From the NCBI GenBank assembly GCA_029817715.1, contig JARUPY010000085.1, positions 2,356,001 through 2,420,000 of the forward strand: DNA of 64,000 nucleotides, given 5' to 3'. The notes under the pieces are model-generated. The model had not been told where the DNA came from. It did no database searches and saw only the letters and a list, made by a program, of their open reading frames with translations. The translations under genes and the position numbers were made by a program. The DNA is from Melastoma dodecandrum. Its lineage: Eukaryota > Streptophyta > Magnoliopsida > Myrtales > Melastomataceae. This document shows, piece after piece, positions 23,878 through 37,599 of this stretch (positions are counted from its first letter, which is position 1; each line of letters opens with the position of its first letter).

Positions 23878-26800
23878 TCAGTGATTGCGCCAGATACCGG
23901 AGCTACCGTGAGCGTAAGGAGCGCCCGAGGCGAATCCGGGGGAATCACTCTGGTAACCATAGTGACCACCCCTAGGATCTTCTAAAATGCTACCTGGCAA
24001 GGGCGGCGGTTCACGCAGGTGACTCATGCCTACCCTGGCTTGATTCAACTCATCCAGTTGAGGGGCGTACCGTTGCATCGTGGACATGTTCCTCAGGTTA
24101 AGTGGCTCCGATGAGGACCCCAGGTGGTGGTAACCAGGCGGTCCGTGACCGTAGCCCATGTTGTGACCAGGGTAAGTCGTCTCAGGGAAAACAGGATCTT
24201 GCTGCCCATAGAGACGGATTCTCGAGCGCAAGTCTTCATCCCTCAGGTATCGACCTTCACCCTCGGCTGCATATGGTCTGTAAACATCGCCATAATGTCC
24301 CTCAAGGTTCCTGAACCCGTAGTCAGTGCGAGGATTGGTAACACTGGGCATCCTCGACACATGAAATAACTCTTCACTGTTGAACATGTACCCCTTGCTC
24401 ATACCTTCAGCGATGTTTGCTTCCACGTCATCATGTATACTTCCCAACTCGGGGGGTGAAAGGGGCATGCTAGCAGGCTCAAAATGCCGACCATTGACCT
24501 CGTTACCAGGCTCCGTGTCAATAGACATCGAGTGAGATCTTGAGGGACCTTCAAAGGGCAATCTATTCATCCGCTCGATCGCTGTGTTGTGAATGGGGAA
24601 CGTCTCCTTGGATGGACCCTCCAGGGGCAGCCTCTCATCAACTTCTCCCAAATTCCTCTCCATCACGTACACACTGTTTCCCTTGTATCTGCCGTCCGGT
24701 GAGTCAAGGTGACCCTTACTCTTAGCAATCGTCTTGTGCTTCGTAGACCAATCTCGGCGGCTCCAAAGATAAAGCAAGGGTGCCGAACAATTCCACTGCT
24801 CCATTTGCTTGTCATTTTCATCAATGGATCCAGGCAGATAAAAGGACTGCAGTTGGAGTTGCAAAATGGAATTAGGCGATGGAGATTGCACAGTTGTTGT
24901 ATTAAGAACAAACCCAACAAGAAAAACACGGGGAGAAAAAATTATTCTACACCTTTCCAGACAGGAAGTGGTCATCCTCCCATATGAGGTCGTATGGATT
25001 CTTCTTTAAATCCAGCCTGGTAATACACGATTAAATGACAAATATGCCCAGGAGAAAGAAAGTAGAAAAAAGAAGGCAGCAATGAGATGCACTACCTCTC
25101 TGTTTCGGGTGGAACGATAAGAATAATAAGCTTTGGCCTAAACTCCAGAGCTTTGTCAATGAACTTGTTTGCTAAAGCTGCTCTAACTCCAAAAGGAGGA
25201 TTTAGGCCAATGATCTAATCAAGCAATATAAGCTTTAGTTGCTCGCAAAAAAGCACGGGGAGAAGATATAATGCAATTCAAAACGATAAGTTACACCACG
25301 ATCTAAACAGCCCCGAAAACAGTTAATGCTCCAGATTATCATGTCTAATAGGATTAAAAGTGAAAATATCAAGCAATACCTTTATTTATAACATTGCTTT
25401 TTCATGCAAGTACCCATGATATCATTTTATTCAATTAAAGTATCCCAATTCATTTGTCCACTAACATCCTTCTGTACCTCCACAGCCGATGCTTCACTGT
25501 CACATTTTGTCTAGGAATAAAAAATATCTAAGCAGGGAACCGTAAACTTCTTAGACAGTGAATCAATGACCAAAAGCAAGCCATCATACCAACTTTGATC
25601 CAAGGGGCATATCCCTTGGAGGAACAGTCATCCAGTCTCTTCTCTCAAAATGGAAGTCATTCTGCATTTGCAGAGGACCACTGAGTAAGATGATGAAAGG
25701 CTCGCCAATTTCAACAAGGATAGCAATAAATATGACATAAACGACATTTGGATACAATAATTAGGACATCATATGATATATTGCATCCTTATCACAATGC
25801 ATGCAATAAGAATGAGAAATGTACAAAGAAAAGAGATACCTTGGGCGGAAGAATATCATAATTCTTGTATGAGCACTTTTTACCATTCTCTTCCAGTCTT
25901 TTGGCCATAAGAAAGCTAAAATCATTAGCCCCACAGCAGAAGTCAACAACCTGCTCGAGTAGGCAAGCCACAAGTTTAGAGGACTCTGCAATTTTCTTAA
26001 CAGTAACGGCTTTCATGGTAGATCGAGAATTAACAATAGCCAATCCAATTGTCCCAGTATCAAACATCAAACTTACTATAGAAAAAGAATGAACAAAGAA
26101 TGAAAGTGTGGAGAGGCACTCAGTCAAAGAGTACACTCACCGTATCTCCGTCTTGTACATACCAATGGAGTTTGTCGACAATCTGCATTATATCAGAATG
26201 AAAATCACATTAAGTAAATGAAGAAGAAAATCAGCCACTTATAGTGGACTGAATAGAGCTTCTCCTAGGTAGCAGCAATTTCCATTCGATAGGAGGATAA
26301 TAAGTTGATTGATTTCAAGTGGATGACCATAACTAACTTCTGAATTAAGCTAGCATTGCAGCAATAACACTGCGGCGAGACGACAAAATGGCATTAATGT
26401 CAAAAAGAAATTGCAGTCTGCTATATAATTATAGTAGATGACTGCCTATATAAAACACAACAAAAGGACTGAAATTTGCGAACTAGCAACAAACTGTCTT
26501 CCCCTACAAAACAGTAATCATTTCCTACCAAATGTCCACCATGTTCAACAAGAAGAGATCCTACTGAAAGCAGAGCTGTCACCTCTTGAAGTTTTTCCAC
26601 TTTAGTGAAATGCCGACCATAGGATGTATAATGATTGCCGTGAAGAAACGGAGCAAGATAAACCCTAAGCTTATCCTGCAGCCAAGAAGAAATTTTAATA
26701 ACAAAACTTGTCTTCAATAATTATGATGGCTAAGGAGGCAAATTCATACAAGAAAATTTGAACAAGGAGTACAGAAACAAGCACCATAAGCAAGAAATTT

Positions 26801-29800
26801 CCCTCTGCAGTCTAGTTGTTGGCCAAACAGAGATAGGTTGAGCACTGAATACAGCCAGATGGGTGGCTTCCATAACAGGAAAAAAAGCATAAAAGGCGTG
26901 TGTAGGGATAAAAGAACCTTCCACTTAAAAATCTGGCCCAAAACATCGCGGCCACAAACAGCTTGTGCATCTTCAATGCTACCTCCTGCCTCTATTCTCT
27001 CTAAAGCAGCACGAACAGCCTATAAAATCAATTGGTTAAATCATAGAACCCAATGCACTAGAGTTAATTGTGGACCATAAATAAGTACCTCAACAGCTGC
27101 GTCCAACTTTCCGACAGTAATGGTCTTCTCCATCACCGACTTTTGACTGTGTGTATGAGTGGACATGATTTTAGATGTTTGCAAGACATCCTTCATGCTC
27201 ACAGAAGATGTGGCATCTTTTATCAAGTCAGTGATTCTGCGGGGCACGGCCGAGTTAAAAAAAAAGAACGGAATATGAAAATTACCATTTGAATCATATC
27301 AGAATCAGGAATTTTCCAAATAAACTCCACAAAAGAACAAAAGAAGCCAAAAAGGTGAAGGGGACAAAGACATTAATTACCGCCTCTCAGAGTCGGGATC
27401 TAGCGAAAATTCCACTTGATCAAACTTCTTCAAAACAGGTTTTACAGGCCTAGCCCTCTTAAGATCGCCTTCTGATGCGACCCTTTTATCCATGTTTACT
27501 TCTTCAGATTGTTTCATGTAAGAGTACAACTGCTCGCCAAGAGAAGGGCCGGCATTGGCTGCAGAAGCCTGAACCTCTGGCAACAGACCCCTACTATTCT
27601 GAGAAGCTTTGCTTGGATCCGTAACCTTGACCTTCTTCAATGCATCTGAACCAGAGGATGCAATCACTTTTTTCCTCTTCTCGCTAAGCTCTGTGGCTAA
27701 AGAAAATTTATCCTTCCTGGTAACCTCTTTCTTGGAAGCTTTGAGGGGAGCATATGGAGAGTATGATTGCCTCGTTATCTCTTTCCCTCTGGTTAAGCAT
27801 GGCTTTGATGGTAACTCCTTCCTTTTGTCACCAATAACAGTCCTCTTCGCTTCCACACCAGGAAACTTTATGTGATCCCTAACTGGAGTACCAAGGTCTT
27901 CAATAATCTTATGTTTTCTGGATTAAGGTGGTTAACAAACAGCCATTGAGTAGATGACCTTGAACGCAATATTATATTTACCTAAAGATGGTCGATGACC
28001 ACGACAACTGAGCAACAAAGCAGATCGATACATCAAATATAACTTACAAGCAGTAGATTAATATACGTTTAGGCAAGAGATTCTCCCACGCCCTTGCTTC
28101 CATATCGTTGTCAGAATCCTCAAACACGATTTCCCTACAACAAACATTCCATGATTCCAATGATCAGATATGAAGAAAGTCGTGTCTAGAGGAAAATAGC
28201 CTCCAAATTATATGAGGAAATACCTGGGTAAGCACTTCCTATGATATGCCCTGGGGCAACGCCTGCATACAGCAAATTGCAGGGCATGATCCTCCTTATT
28301 TTCCAGTTGACTGCACTTGAGGCATTTATGCAAGGGACATGTGAAAGGTTCTCCAGAGAGAATCCTCTTGTGTAAATCCGCCGCAGCATCTCCATCCTGG
28401 CAATGGAGTAGCTTTGCCACACAAAGAGGATGATAGAAGTAGCCACAAGTAGCAGAAACACATTGGAAGACCTGAAAAAGTGAATGCAGTCCGTAATCTA
28501 TTAAATTCTGAATACTGAACTAATTAGCTTTACAAAGTAAGAGAAAACACAACCATGAGCACAAACTTAACATTATCATCCACAATTCTAAAAACAGGAC
28601 AAACATCAAAAGACAGTTGCCAGTCAATCTACCTTCAGTCTCCAAACATCTAATGCTATGCAATCTCCAACTAGACGACTATCAAATGCCACTTCAGTCT
28701 CCAAACATATAATGGAAGATAATCAAGCCAAGGAGTAAAGCCACAACGAAAAGTTATTCATCGCCACAACCTAGAAACAATTATTTACTTGAGAAAAAGC
28801 CAACATCATACAGAAAAAAAAAACTGATAGCCTTTCCAATACATGGCACAGCCGACGATGATCCTAAAGTAATGTTAATGGGTAACCTGATTGTGGTTTG
28901 TTGGAAATAGTTCCTCTGAAGTCATCACAGACACTACGCCAGCCATTTCAAGATTTTCAGATAAAGAAAGTTCCACTAACGAAATTTCCTATTCCCAGAA
29001 CAAGGCTTCAAGCCTGAAACAGGAAAAAAGAAACTGGATAGTAAAACTAGAAGGTGCTTAGCGCTATCCAATCACCTCGGCACCCTTGGACTTATCTGAG
29101 GAGCCCAACTTTCCACATGCGAAGCATTGATGCTGGTTATACTCACAGTTCTTGCAATAAAAGGTATCAGTTGCCTGTACCGAGATAAGAATTACATCAC
29201 ACACATGGACAGAAGAAAACAGAAATCTGAAAGGGCTCAGATAAGTACTGAAAAGCAGATGCTCCTACATCGACTTGTTCCTGGGTTAATTCAAGAGAAC
29301 TGCACAAAGAGTCTTCGCCATCTCCAACAGTAGCATGGAATGACCGCATGCATTTCCCATCACAACTGCACCCAGCAGTCACAATAAAGAACTTTAATAT
29401 CCGGATACAGACACAGATCATTGTAAGCGAATCTTCTACTTTTTAGCCCTGTAAGTCAGTTACTTCTGCAAATGCAACACCCAGAAGGGACTCCAGGTAC
29501 TACACCCAATTACTACTTAAAAGAGTGAGCAAAGGAAATTCGAGTTTTCAATTTCATTTTTGCATTCGTTCATGTAATACCTACAAGATGCCCATGCTGA
29601 AAGGATGGTACATGAATCAAGCAGATATGTAAGCATATGGGGAGTGCGGATGATGATCAGTATCAGGATTTACAGAACAATGGTTACATTCCAGGAGTAA
29701 AAATATCCATGGGCACCCTAAAAGCACTGACACAATACTCCTACAGGAAGGAAGAGAGAAATATCTCGTTAAAGAAATGGCACCATCGAGACATGCAAAC

Positions 29801-31190
29801 TCGATGCCATTGTTTAGAACCAGATAATAATGCCAACATAACTCCAAACCCACGAGCGAAAAGGGAACTAGCCATTCTCTAAAACTTGCATGCTTTGTTT
29901 GGAAGAGCGAGAAGACGTACCTCCATTCCATTTTTCTTTTTCATTAGAAAACTCTTAAAAACAGCATCAAACAATCTCTAGATTGGAGGACCAGCAAAAT
30001 GCAACCTCTACCAAACTAATGCTAATAAGATTAACAGTCCGAATGAGAATATACGTACCACAGTATATTACCACCATTATCACAAAATGCACAAACAGAA
30101 TCAAAGCAGTCGTCCTCCATGTCATCAGATTCAGCATCCATGCCATCCATGGCACCATCTTCCTGATCAGTGACTATAAAATTGGGCTTGGTGACACTCT
30201 GGAGATGCTGGATTATTCGCCAAAGTACGATAATAAATCAGAGGAAGAGCCGGATTCGAGGCCAAAAGAGTGGTATCAAAATTGAGGGACTTACCCCACC
30301 AGAGGCCCTCTTCTTCCACGGTTCCTCCTTTAAAAATGTGCTCAAAAGCTGCAGAAAGAAAATTACAAAAAGGCATTCCATAAAACACAGGAATCGCACG
30401 ATATTCACTTATCAGAGCAATTGATGTAGCATCCCAGTATTCCACGTCCCTAAACTACAGTGTGCCATCAATCGTCGCACACAGATGAAAATTTGAAAAT
30501 AAGCAGGACACAGCTGCAGAGGAACTATTTCGAGGCAATCAAATCCCCAAAGAATAATTGGGCAAAGCAGAGAAACCTGGGAACTCCCCAAGAGACCATC
30601 CCTGGCTCTGGCTTCTGTAATCAACTGCAAATGGTTACCAAGATCCTTCGCTGAGGGCCTCACGTCATACGACCTTCAACATAAAACAAGAAACAAGTAA
30701 GAAAAGTCAATCAACAATCGAACCTGTAGTTGATCAATTATATCAATCACGTATGCACACAGCCTCACCCGAAAACCCTAGCAAGGAAATCCCAGAAGGC
30801 GTCCTCGGAGGCATTGTGATTCCTTCGCAGGTAATGCAAGCCCCGGAGAGTGATCAAGACACTCCGCACGGAATCCTCGAACCACTTCCTAGGCTTGTGA
30901 AGCTTCAGCCACTTGCCATCCTTGGCGAGGACGGAAATCTCGGGGTTGGCGCAGGTCAAATCGAAGCGCCAGGCCCTCACCTCCTTGTAAACCTTCTGGA
31001 GGCCGTTATCCGCAACACCGTGGAGGAACACCGAAGCCCCAGCCCCTCCGGCGGGAGCCCCGCAGTCTTCGCCTTCGCTCCACGACAGAGGTAGGACGGA
31101 GAAGGGGACGGGGGAGTCGTCCTGGTCGAGGAAGTGGTAGTTGGAGACGTGCTGAGGCGGGGTTTCGGTCTCTTCGTCGGAGGAATCCAT
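23878..31190 (-). CDS. EDM2: EDM2-like chromatin regulator (PHD fingers plus methyltransferase-like domain)
   Basis: A homologue of ENHANCED DOWNY MILDEW 2, which reads histone marks and controls silencing and polyadenylation at intronic heterochromatin, including immune receptor genes. Eighteen exons: 31190-30769, 30673-30577, 30348-30295, 30198-30059, 29365-29269, 29174-29076, 28471-28224, 28134-28048, 27917-27381, 27236-27089, 27019-26918, 26675-26583, 26182-26141, 25950-25840, 25661-25590, 25214-25096, 25016-24953 and 24846-23878. They join to 1166 codons. Order: NYHFLD N terminus; Cys-rich PHD/extended PHD cluster (SVCAFCDNGGNIL, CDGKCMRSFHAT, FYCKNCEYNQHQCFACG, VFQCVSATCGYFYHP, FAVCRRCPRAYHRKCLPR); Lys-rich linker; SAM-fold region with VVDFCCGANDFS and the NPPF motif (LNPPFGVRAALANKF); ILIVPPETERLDL; a low-complexity Gly/Pro/Tyr tail. 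Slightly shorter than Arabidopsis EDM2, mainly in the tail. Confidence 0.93.
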
Positions 31191-32953
31191 TGCCCGGAAA
31201 AACGAAGTCGAGCTTCTTTTCTTGATCACACAGATTCTGAGGGCCGGTCGTCGGTCGGGCGGGGGAGGGGAAGCGGTGGGGTTAACTAAAAAAGACATCG
31301 CGGTGAAGGTGGGCCTATTCTTGCCACCAAGGCCCAATATGTGTTCTGTTTTCGAGGCCCAAAATCGGATCCCTTAAAAAATATAAAGTGCCATTTCAGC
31401 TTTTCCCTATTTTATACACGTGGACGCGGGCATGTACATGTAATAGAAAGCTTATATTATATTCTTATCATGTGGGTGGATTAGGCTAAATTTAGATCCC
31501 CTTGTGGCACATGGTTAGGGTGGATGAATGGATGGATGGCCATTTGTATTTTGTCCCATTTTTTTAATTTTTTGGGGGGGTGGTCCATGAAATGATTTGC
31601 TCCCACCAATTCCGCCGTAGACTTCAGCAACAAAGATTTAGAGAAACAAAGGATGAAATCACACCCCAACCAACCCAAGTGGTGTGTTTGGGGAGGGGGA
31701 ATGTTTCTTCTCCTGTTTTAATACGAATTGTTGTTCAAATGGGTTTGGGGTTTTCCATTCACCAACCAAAAACACGACCCAGTCGCAGTCCGTCGACGTC
31801 CAACCACGATATCATTTTACGCGGAATTCGAGTGGAGTGCTTTCCATCTAACGGGGCCTTTTGATAGCTGGAAACCCCCTTCAATTTCTCCGTGACATCA
31901 CGTTCGTTGACAAAAACGTTAGTAAATAACATGGAAATTTGAGAAAAAAAAAAAAAAGGAAGAATGCATTGCTTTTGTTTTATGATGTGTGGATATAATA
32001 ATAATGCACGCACCCACAAACGTGACAGTCTCTGTCTAGCAAAATCATGGTAGGAGATTGAGACCGGCACCTGTTAAACTCTTGACACATAATTTTTATG
32101 CAAATGAATAAAAAATAATTAAAAATGATCGCTTACCCTTTCAAATACAAATTGGCATATGTGATTCCACGCTGGCTCGCTCTCCTTCGAATCTTCCGCC
32201 TGTCAAAAACCCCAAACAAAAAATCAATTAGCAGGAGGAGGAGGATCCATCGTTCGCCTCCACCACCACCACCACCACGGCGGCCGGCGCTTCTCCCCAT
32301 TCCCTCTCCATCTTGTCTCTGTTCGTAAGATTAGAAAAGTGCTTAGAAAATTAAATACAAAAAAAGAAAACTCTACCGACCATCGATCGATCGATCGAGT
32401 TTATTGGAGAAAGAAGGAAGACGAGGGAAAGAGGTGGAGTTTTGGGGGGGACCCACCAAGCATTAGCTGGTTCCGGTCAGTCCAGCTCATCACAATAATA
32501 ATATAATGTTTGGTCTCCCACACACGCACAAGAAAAGACTCCAGCTGTCGGGAAAATAAATACTCATTAATAAAATTCTATTTATAATATTTATTTTAGT
32601 AATTACGACTTAGGAATTCGAGTAAAAAACATCGACTCACTGAGACTGACTACCTTCAACGAGCCAGCCATTCGGCAAAACCAAAGCGGTGGTCATCCTC
32701 CTCTTCCTTTTTTGTTTTTTCCCAACAAAAATAAATAAATTTATTATAAAGCCAAAAACCTATATATTTATTCCCTTTTTTCGTTTTCACCAAAACTCGG
32801 TACGAGACACGAGATAATAATATCGCCCTCAGCAGAGTGGGGTCAATAAAAATAAAAGCTCCGATCCTACCTTCTCTCTCTCCCTCTGTCCCCCCTTCGC
32901 TTCTGTACTGGTTCCGGTAAACGAATCTCCCCCCCACCCCTTCCCGGCCGGCA
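31191..32953. promoter_or_regulatory. Bidirectional spacer of EDM2 (minus) and GDPDL (plus)
   Basis: This 1.76-kb spacer serves two divergent genes. Near EDM2, three GGCCCA/TGGGCC elements occur between 31305 and 31365, a usual arrangement for TCP-regulated genes. Towards GDPDL there are short tracts: GGA/CAC repeats at 32237-32280, a four-fold ATCG repeat at about 32383-32398, and a CT-rich leader at 32872-32900. No gene is supported. Confidence 0.5.
32383..32398. repeat. ATCG tetranucleotide repeat
   Basis: Four copies of ATCG (self-complementary as CGATCGAT) in the GDPDL upstream region. Functional meaning unknown. Confidence 0.7.
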
Positions 32954-35900
32954 ATGTTCTACCCACGCTCCTCCTTCGCCGCCGCACTGCTCGCGGCCGC
33001 CTTCGTGGCTGCCCAAGTCTCCGCTCAGGGATCTTCTTCCAATTCCTCTTCTAAATGGCTGACTCTCTCCGGTACTCCCCTTTCCCCCCAACGATTCCTG
33101 ACTTCTTAAGTTCTCCCCGTCCACCAAGTCCTGGTGTCAGCGTAGGGTTGAGTTCCCCCTTTCCGGATGCCAAGTCTCGTGGGTTCGGAATCACTGATCT
33201 TTTCACGGTGGTTTAGGAGCTTCTTATTTTTTCCCGATGTAAATTTAAGGACTGTTTCGCCGGGTACTTAGGGAATCATCGGCCGACTACTTTGTTGCTG
33301 GATCCTTGGGTTGGGATGCTTCTTTCTTTCTGTCCCTTAACCCTTGCTTTTCGGGAAGTTCGCTTTTAGTGGGTGGGATCAGAGAAAGTTGGGATCTTTT
33401 TACCTCCGTCTGTGCCTAGCGTGTCTGTTTCTATCCTGACATTGACCTTTTCAATTAACCGCCGACTCAAACGGACGACCCTTTACCCGCATTTTAACTG
33501 TCTGACCCGTGGAAACGGAGTTTCAACTGAGGGTAGTTGTAGTTACCGGCCATGTGCGGGTGCAGTTTGATGCTAACTGTGTGGATCGCGTGCAGGAAAT
33601 GCTCCGGTGGTCGTGGCGCGAGGGGGTTTTTCGGGGATTTTTCCAGATTCGAGCTCGCTCGCTTACCAAGTGACAGCTGTCACAAGCACCTCCGATGTTA
33701 TATTCTGGTGTGACATTCAGCTGACCAAGGATGGGGTGGGTATCTGTGCCCCGGACGTCAACTTGGACAACTGCACGGACATCTCAAATGTCTACAAAGA
33801 TAAAGGGAACAGCTATGTCATCAATGGCGTCTCCACTGAAGGATGGTTTTCGATCGACTTCACCACCAGTGATTTAACGAACGTCCACCGTAAGTTCCTC
33901 TTATATTGCGACAGAAATCCACTCTCTAGCTTAACCTTTTGGGGGGGGGGGGGGGGAATTCTTTGTAGCTCGCCAGTGGTTTCTGCTCCCGGTCAAAATT
34001 TTCTCACAATTGGGCATTGTCTCTGCAGTGATCCGAGGAATCCTGTCTCGAACTAATAAGTTCGATGGGGATGTCTTGTCGATAATCACTGTTCAAGACC
34101 TGGCTGCTAATTATTCGCCACCTGGTCTGTGGTTGAATGTTCAGGTAATAATCCAGTCGTTTGTTTCCGAGGTTTTTACTCGACTGACGATGTGTGGCGT
34201 TAGTTTTTGTCTTGCTGATTTTAAATCTCCATTCTTTCACAGCATGATGCATTCTTCACTCAGCACAAATTGAGCATGAGAAGCTTCGTGCTTTCGGTTA
34301 CACGAAGTACCTTCGTTAATTACATCTCTTCACCAGAAGTGGCTTTTCTAAAAAGTGTTGCCTCACGGATCAGTGCAAAGACGGAATTAATCTTCAGGTT
34401 CTTGGGACAAAGTGATTTGGAGCCTTCCACCAACCAGACTTATGGTTCTTTCCTCAAGAACCTTACCTCTGTCAAAGCATTTGCTTCGGGGATTCTTGTT
34501 CCTAAGAGTTATATCTGGCCTGTCGATGCTGGATACTACCTGCTTCCGTACACAACCCTCGTAAACGATGCTCACAAAGTGGGACTCAAAGTTTTTGCTG
34601 CAGATTTCGCGAACGATTCACCATTTAGCTACAACTTCAGTTATGACCCTGTGGCCGAGACGCTTTCGTTCGTTGACAACGGTGCATTCTCGGTTGATGG
34701 CGTGCTCACTGATTTCCCTATTACTCCATCAGAAGCAATTGGTGAGTAACCTTGAAATGTTTATCTGGCAAAAACACTTGGACTGCCATTTTTCCTTTTC
34801 GATTTGTACCTTTTGAAACTTTGACCAATAACTGCTTTGTGTTGCAACTTCTTACATTTCTGACACCAATCTGGCAGCACTGTCTTTTTGAGAAGTTTTA
34901 TCCAGAATCAACAATCTATAGCTTGTTTTTTCATACTAAAAGACATCATCATAACACTAATCGACGTTTCCGTTTCTGTTAGGTTGTTATGCCCACATAG
35001 GAAAAAACAGTACAGCCCAAGGTAAGCAAATCGGCCTGACCTTTTTCATAGCCTAAATTTTTTTTCCCTGTTGGAAATATCCAGGGTTTATTTGGTGTTG
35101 TTCACTAAAGATCGGAATTCTTCATTCTTGAGCAGCATCCGTCTTAGTCATCTCATACAACGGGGCCAGCGGGGATTACCCTGGCTGCACTGATGTAGCA
35201 TACGCCAGTGCCATCTCTGACGGCGCGGACATTATCGACTGTAATGTTCAAATGTCGATGGATGGAATCCCATTCTGCTTGAGCTCTATCAATCTCATTG
35301 ATACCAGCCTGGTTGCCCAGTCAAGTTTTAGCAATCTGACAACATCAGTTCCCGAGATTCAATCAGCGGTTGGAATATTCCCTTTTAGCCTCAGATGGAG
35401 CGATATCCAGACACTAACACGTAAGAACTAGCCTTGATAACATCCTCTTTGTGCTTTCACTCACGTTCATTGGTTATTTTTTAAAATAAAATTTTTTTCG
35501 CTTTCCCATACCTCAATTTGCTGCAAAAAATGCATAGAGCTGCGGGAAATTAGTGTTTTAAATGTTGGTACTCTCTCCAGTTTTTTGCCCTAAGATAAAA
35601 GCTTAAAAGACCTCATCCATTTTTTTGCAGCATCAATTTCCAGCCCTTATTCATCGGGTTACGAACTCTTCAGAAATCCAAGAAATAAGAATGCCGGAAA
35701 ATTTGTGTCCTTGTCAGATTTTCTCAGCATGGCGAAGAATTCTTCTGTATCAGGAGTCTTAATCAGTATTGAGGTAAGTCGGTCATTAATTCTTTGCTTT
35801 GGTAGAAAGATGGTTAGCGATGGAGTTTTGTATCCAAGAAGTATATTTCTTACCCAATGAACATTAGTTAGAGGGCAGTTTCACTGATAAAATGATAACA

Positions 35901-37079
35901 TGACCTTCCGTTTGCACAGTCTAGCCGGATGAGAATTTCTGCAGTCTGTTCATCCTCGTTCTGATGGGATTTACGAAGTCCATGAACTCTTGCTTTTAGA
36001 TTTAGTAAATTGCTGTAAGCACGTCTGTCCCCAAGTGAATAGGTATTCTGTCTTCTAGAACACTGCTTTGAAAATGATGTCACGACCTACCCGTGCACTT
36101 TCCAGACATTTAACGTTTTCCCCCTGTAAACTCATCCGTTTTTCCAGAATGCTGCCTACCTTGCCCAATACCAGGGATTGGACGTCCCGGGAGCTGTCCT
36201 TGATGCATTGGATAAAGCAGGTTACAGTAACCAGACGCTGAAAAAGGTTATGATCAAGTCCACCAACAGCTCTGTCCTGGAGAAGATAAAAGGGAATTCA
36301 AACTATGAACTTGTGTATGAGCTGGACGAGAACATCCGTGATGCTACTAACTCCACCATTCAGGACATCAAAAGCTTTGCACACTCAGTCGTCGTTACAA
36401 GGACGTCTATATACCCGGAGTCTGGATTTTTTATTACTGGGATGACAGATATCGTGACAAGGCTACAAGCATTCAAGCTCTCTGTTTACGTTCAAGTTCT
36501 GAACAATGAGTTCGTATCCCAACCTTATGATTACTTCGCGGATGCTACTGTTCAGCTGAACTCTTTTGCTATGGGAGCTGGTGTCGATGGCGTTATCACT
36601 GATTTCCCTAAGACGGCTGCTGCATACAAGAGTAAGTTGCGATTGCATAGGGCCTTCTACTTTGTCCCAACTCTCTGCCACCATGCATGTTCTTATATTT
36701 TCAATTTTGGGAGATTGTATTCGGCAATTTATTCAATGTCATGCCCCTGAAGTTGCCCACTTCTGAAATTGCAGGGAACAAATGCTTAAGCTTGGGCAAC
36801 AAAATTCCCAATTACATGATCCCTGTTCAACCTGGTAGCCTTATGCAGCTCATATCCCCCCCATTGTTGCCACCTGCCGAAGCTCCTTACCCTGTCTTGA
36901 CAGAGGCAGATGTAACCGAGTTGCCACTGCCTCCTGTCAGCGCAAGACCTCCGACTCTCAGCCCTACCGGTCCTTCTACGCCACCACCTCCCACCGGCAA
37001 GAATGGACAATCAAGAGTCGCTGTGCGTACAGTGCTTTCTTGCCTGGCTGGTTTCCTCACGATTTTGTCTCTGCTTTGA
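32954..37079 (+). CDS. GDPDL: SHV3-like GDPDL, GPI-anchored glycerophosphodiester phosphodiesterase-like protein
   Basis: A GPI-anchored cell-surface protein of the SHV3/SVL group, needed for cellulose-rich wall organisation in root hairs and growing cells. Exons 32954-33071, 33596-33889, 34029-34144, 34243-34741, 34983-35021, 35136-35420, 35631-35773, 36148-36631 and 36775-37079 give 760 residues. Residues 1-25 are a signal peptide ([14 protein letters not shown]). Two tandem GDPD-like domains follow. The first starts [18 protein letters not shown] and holds [15 protein letters not shown] and [14 protein letters not shown]. The second starts [18 protein letters not shown] and ends [13 protein letters not shown]. 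NxT/NxS sites are abundant. The C terminus is Pro-rich (PPPPTGKNG) with a hydrophobic GPI signal ending LTILSLL. In domain 1 the canonical HRG is ARG, as in the plant family, so phosphodiesterase activity by the usual mechanism is doubtful. Confidence 0.94.
33941..33956 (+). repeat. G16 homopolymer in a GDPDL intron
   Basis: Sixteen consecutive G in intron 2 of GDPDL (33890-34028). It could form a G-quadruplex in DNA or pre-mRNA, or partly reflect assembly uncertainty. Confidence 0.8.
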
Positions 37080-37595
37080 GAACAGGTAGCCGTCCTGCTA
37101 CAAGAGTCTGATCTATTGACAGGCAGCATATTCTTCTTCCTGAGCGTAGGATCATTATTTGTTGTACGTGCTGATTCTCAATTCTTTTTCCTTTGTTGTA
37201 AATTACGTGCCACAGAACTAAGTGAGAACCTGTCAAACATGCTTTGCGCCTTCGGCTTTGTTCCCGGTCTTTGCATCATGGAATTTTGTACTTGAAAGAG
37301 GCTTTTAGGATGTGCAGTCTTGGGGCTTGTAACGGTTAGTAATGTTGTAGTTGTAGAAGTCGCATCTCGAAGAGCATCCCCCAACAGGGATCCTGTTTCC
37401 TTGCCATGGTTGCCATGAAGTCGGCTGGTTCTCTGTGCCTACGGCCCTCAACTTTCATTGTCCTGTGCCAGAGCTGCTCCCATGAGCCAGGGAGGTTGTC
37501 GTTTCCCACATTTGAACATCATTATAACAAGAAACCACCATGAAACGCGAACTGTCTGGAAATCTCAACACGACATTAAGTCAGAAATGGTTGGA
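37080..37595. other. GDPDL 3' UTR and spacer
   Basis: Probable GDPDL 3' UTR to about 37330, then spacer up to the Tim17/22/23 relic. No other gene seen. Confidence 0.5.
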
Positions 37596-37599
37596 TCAC

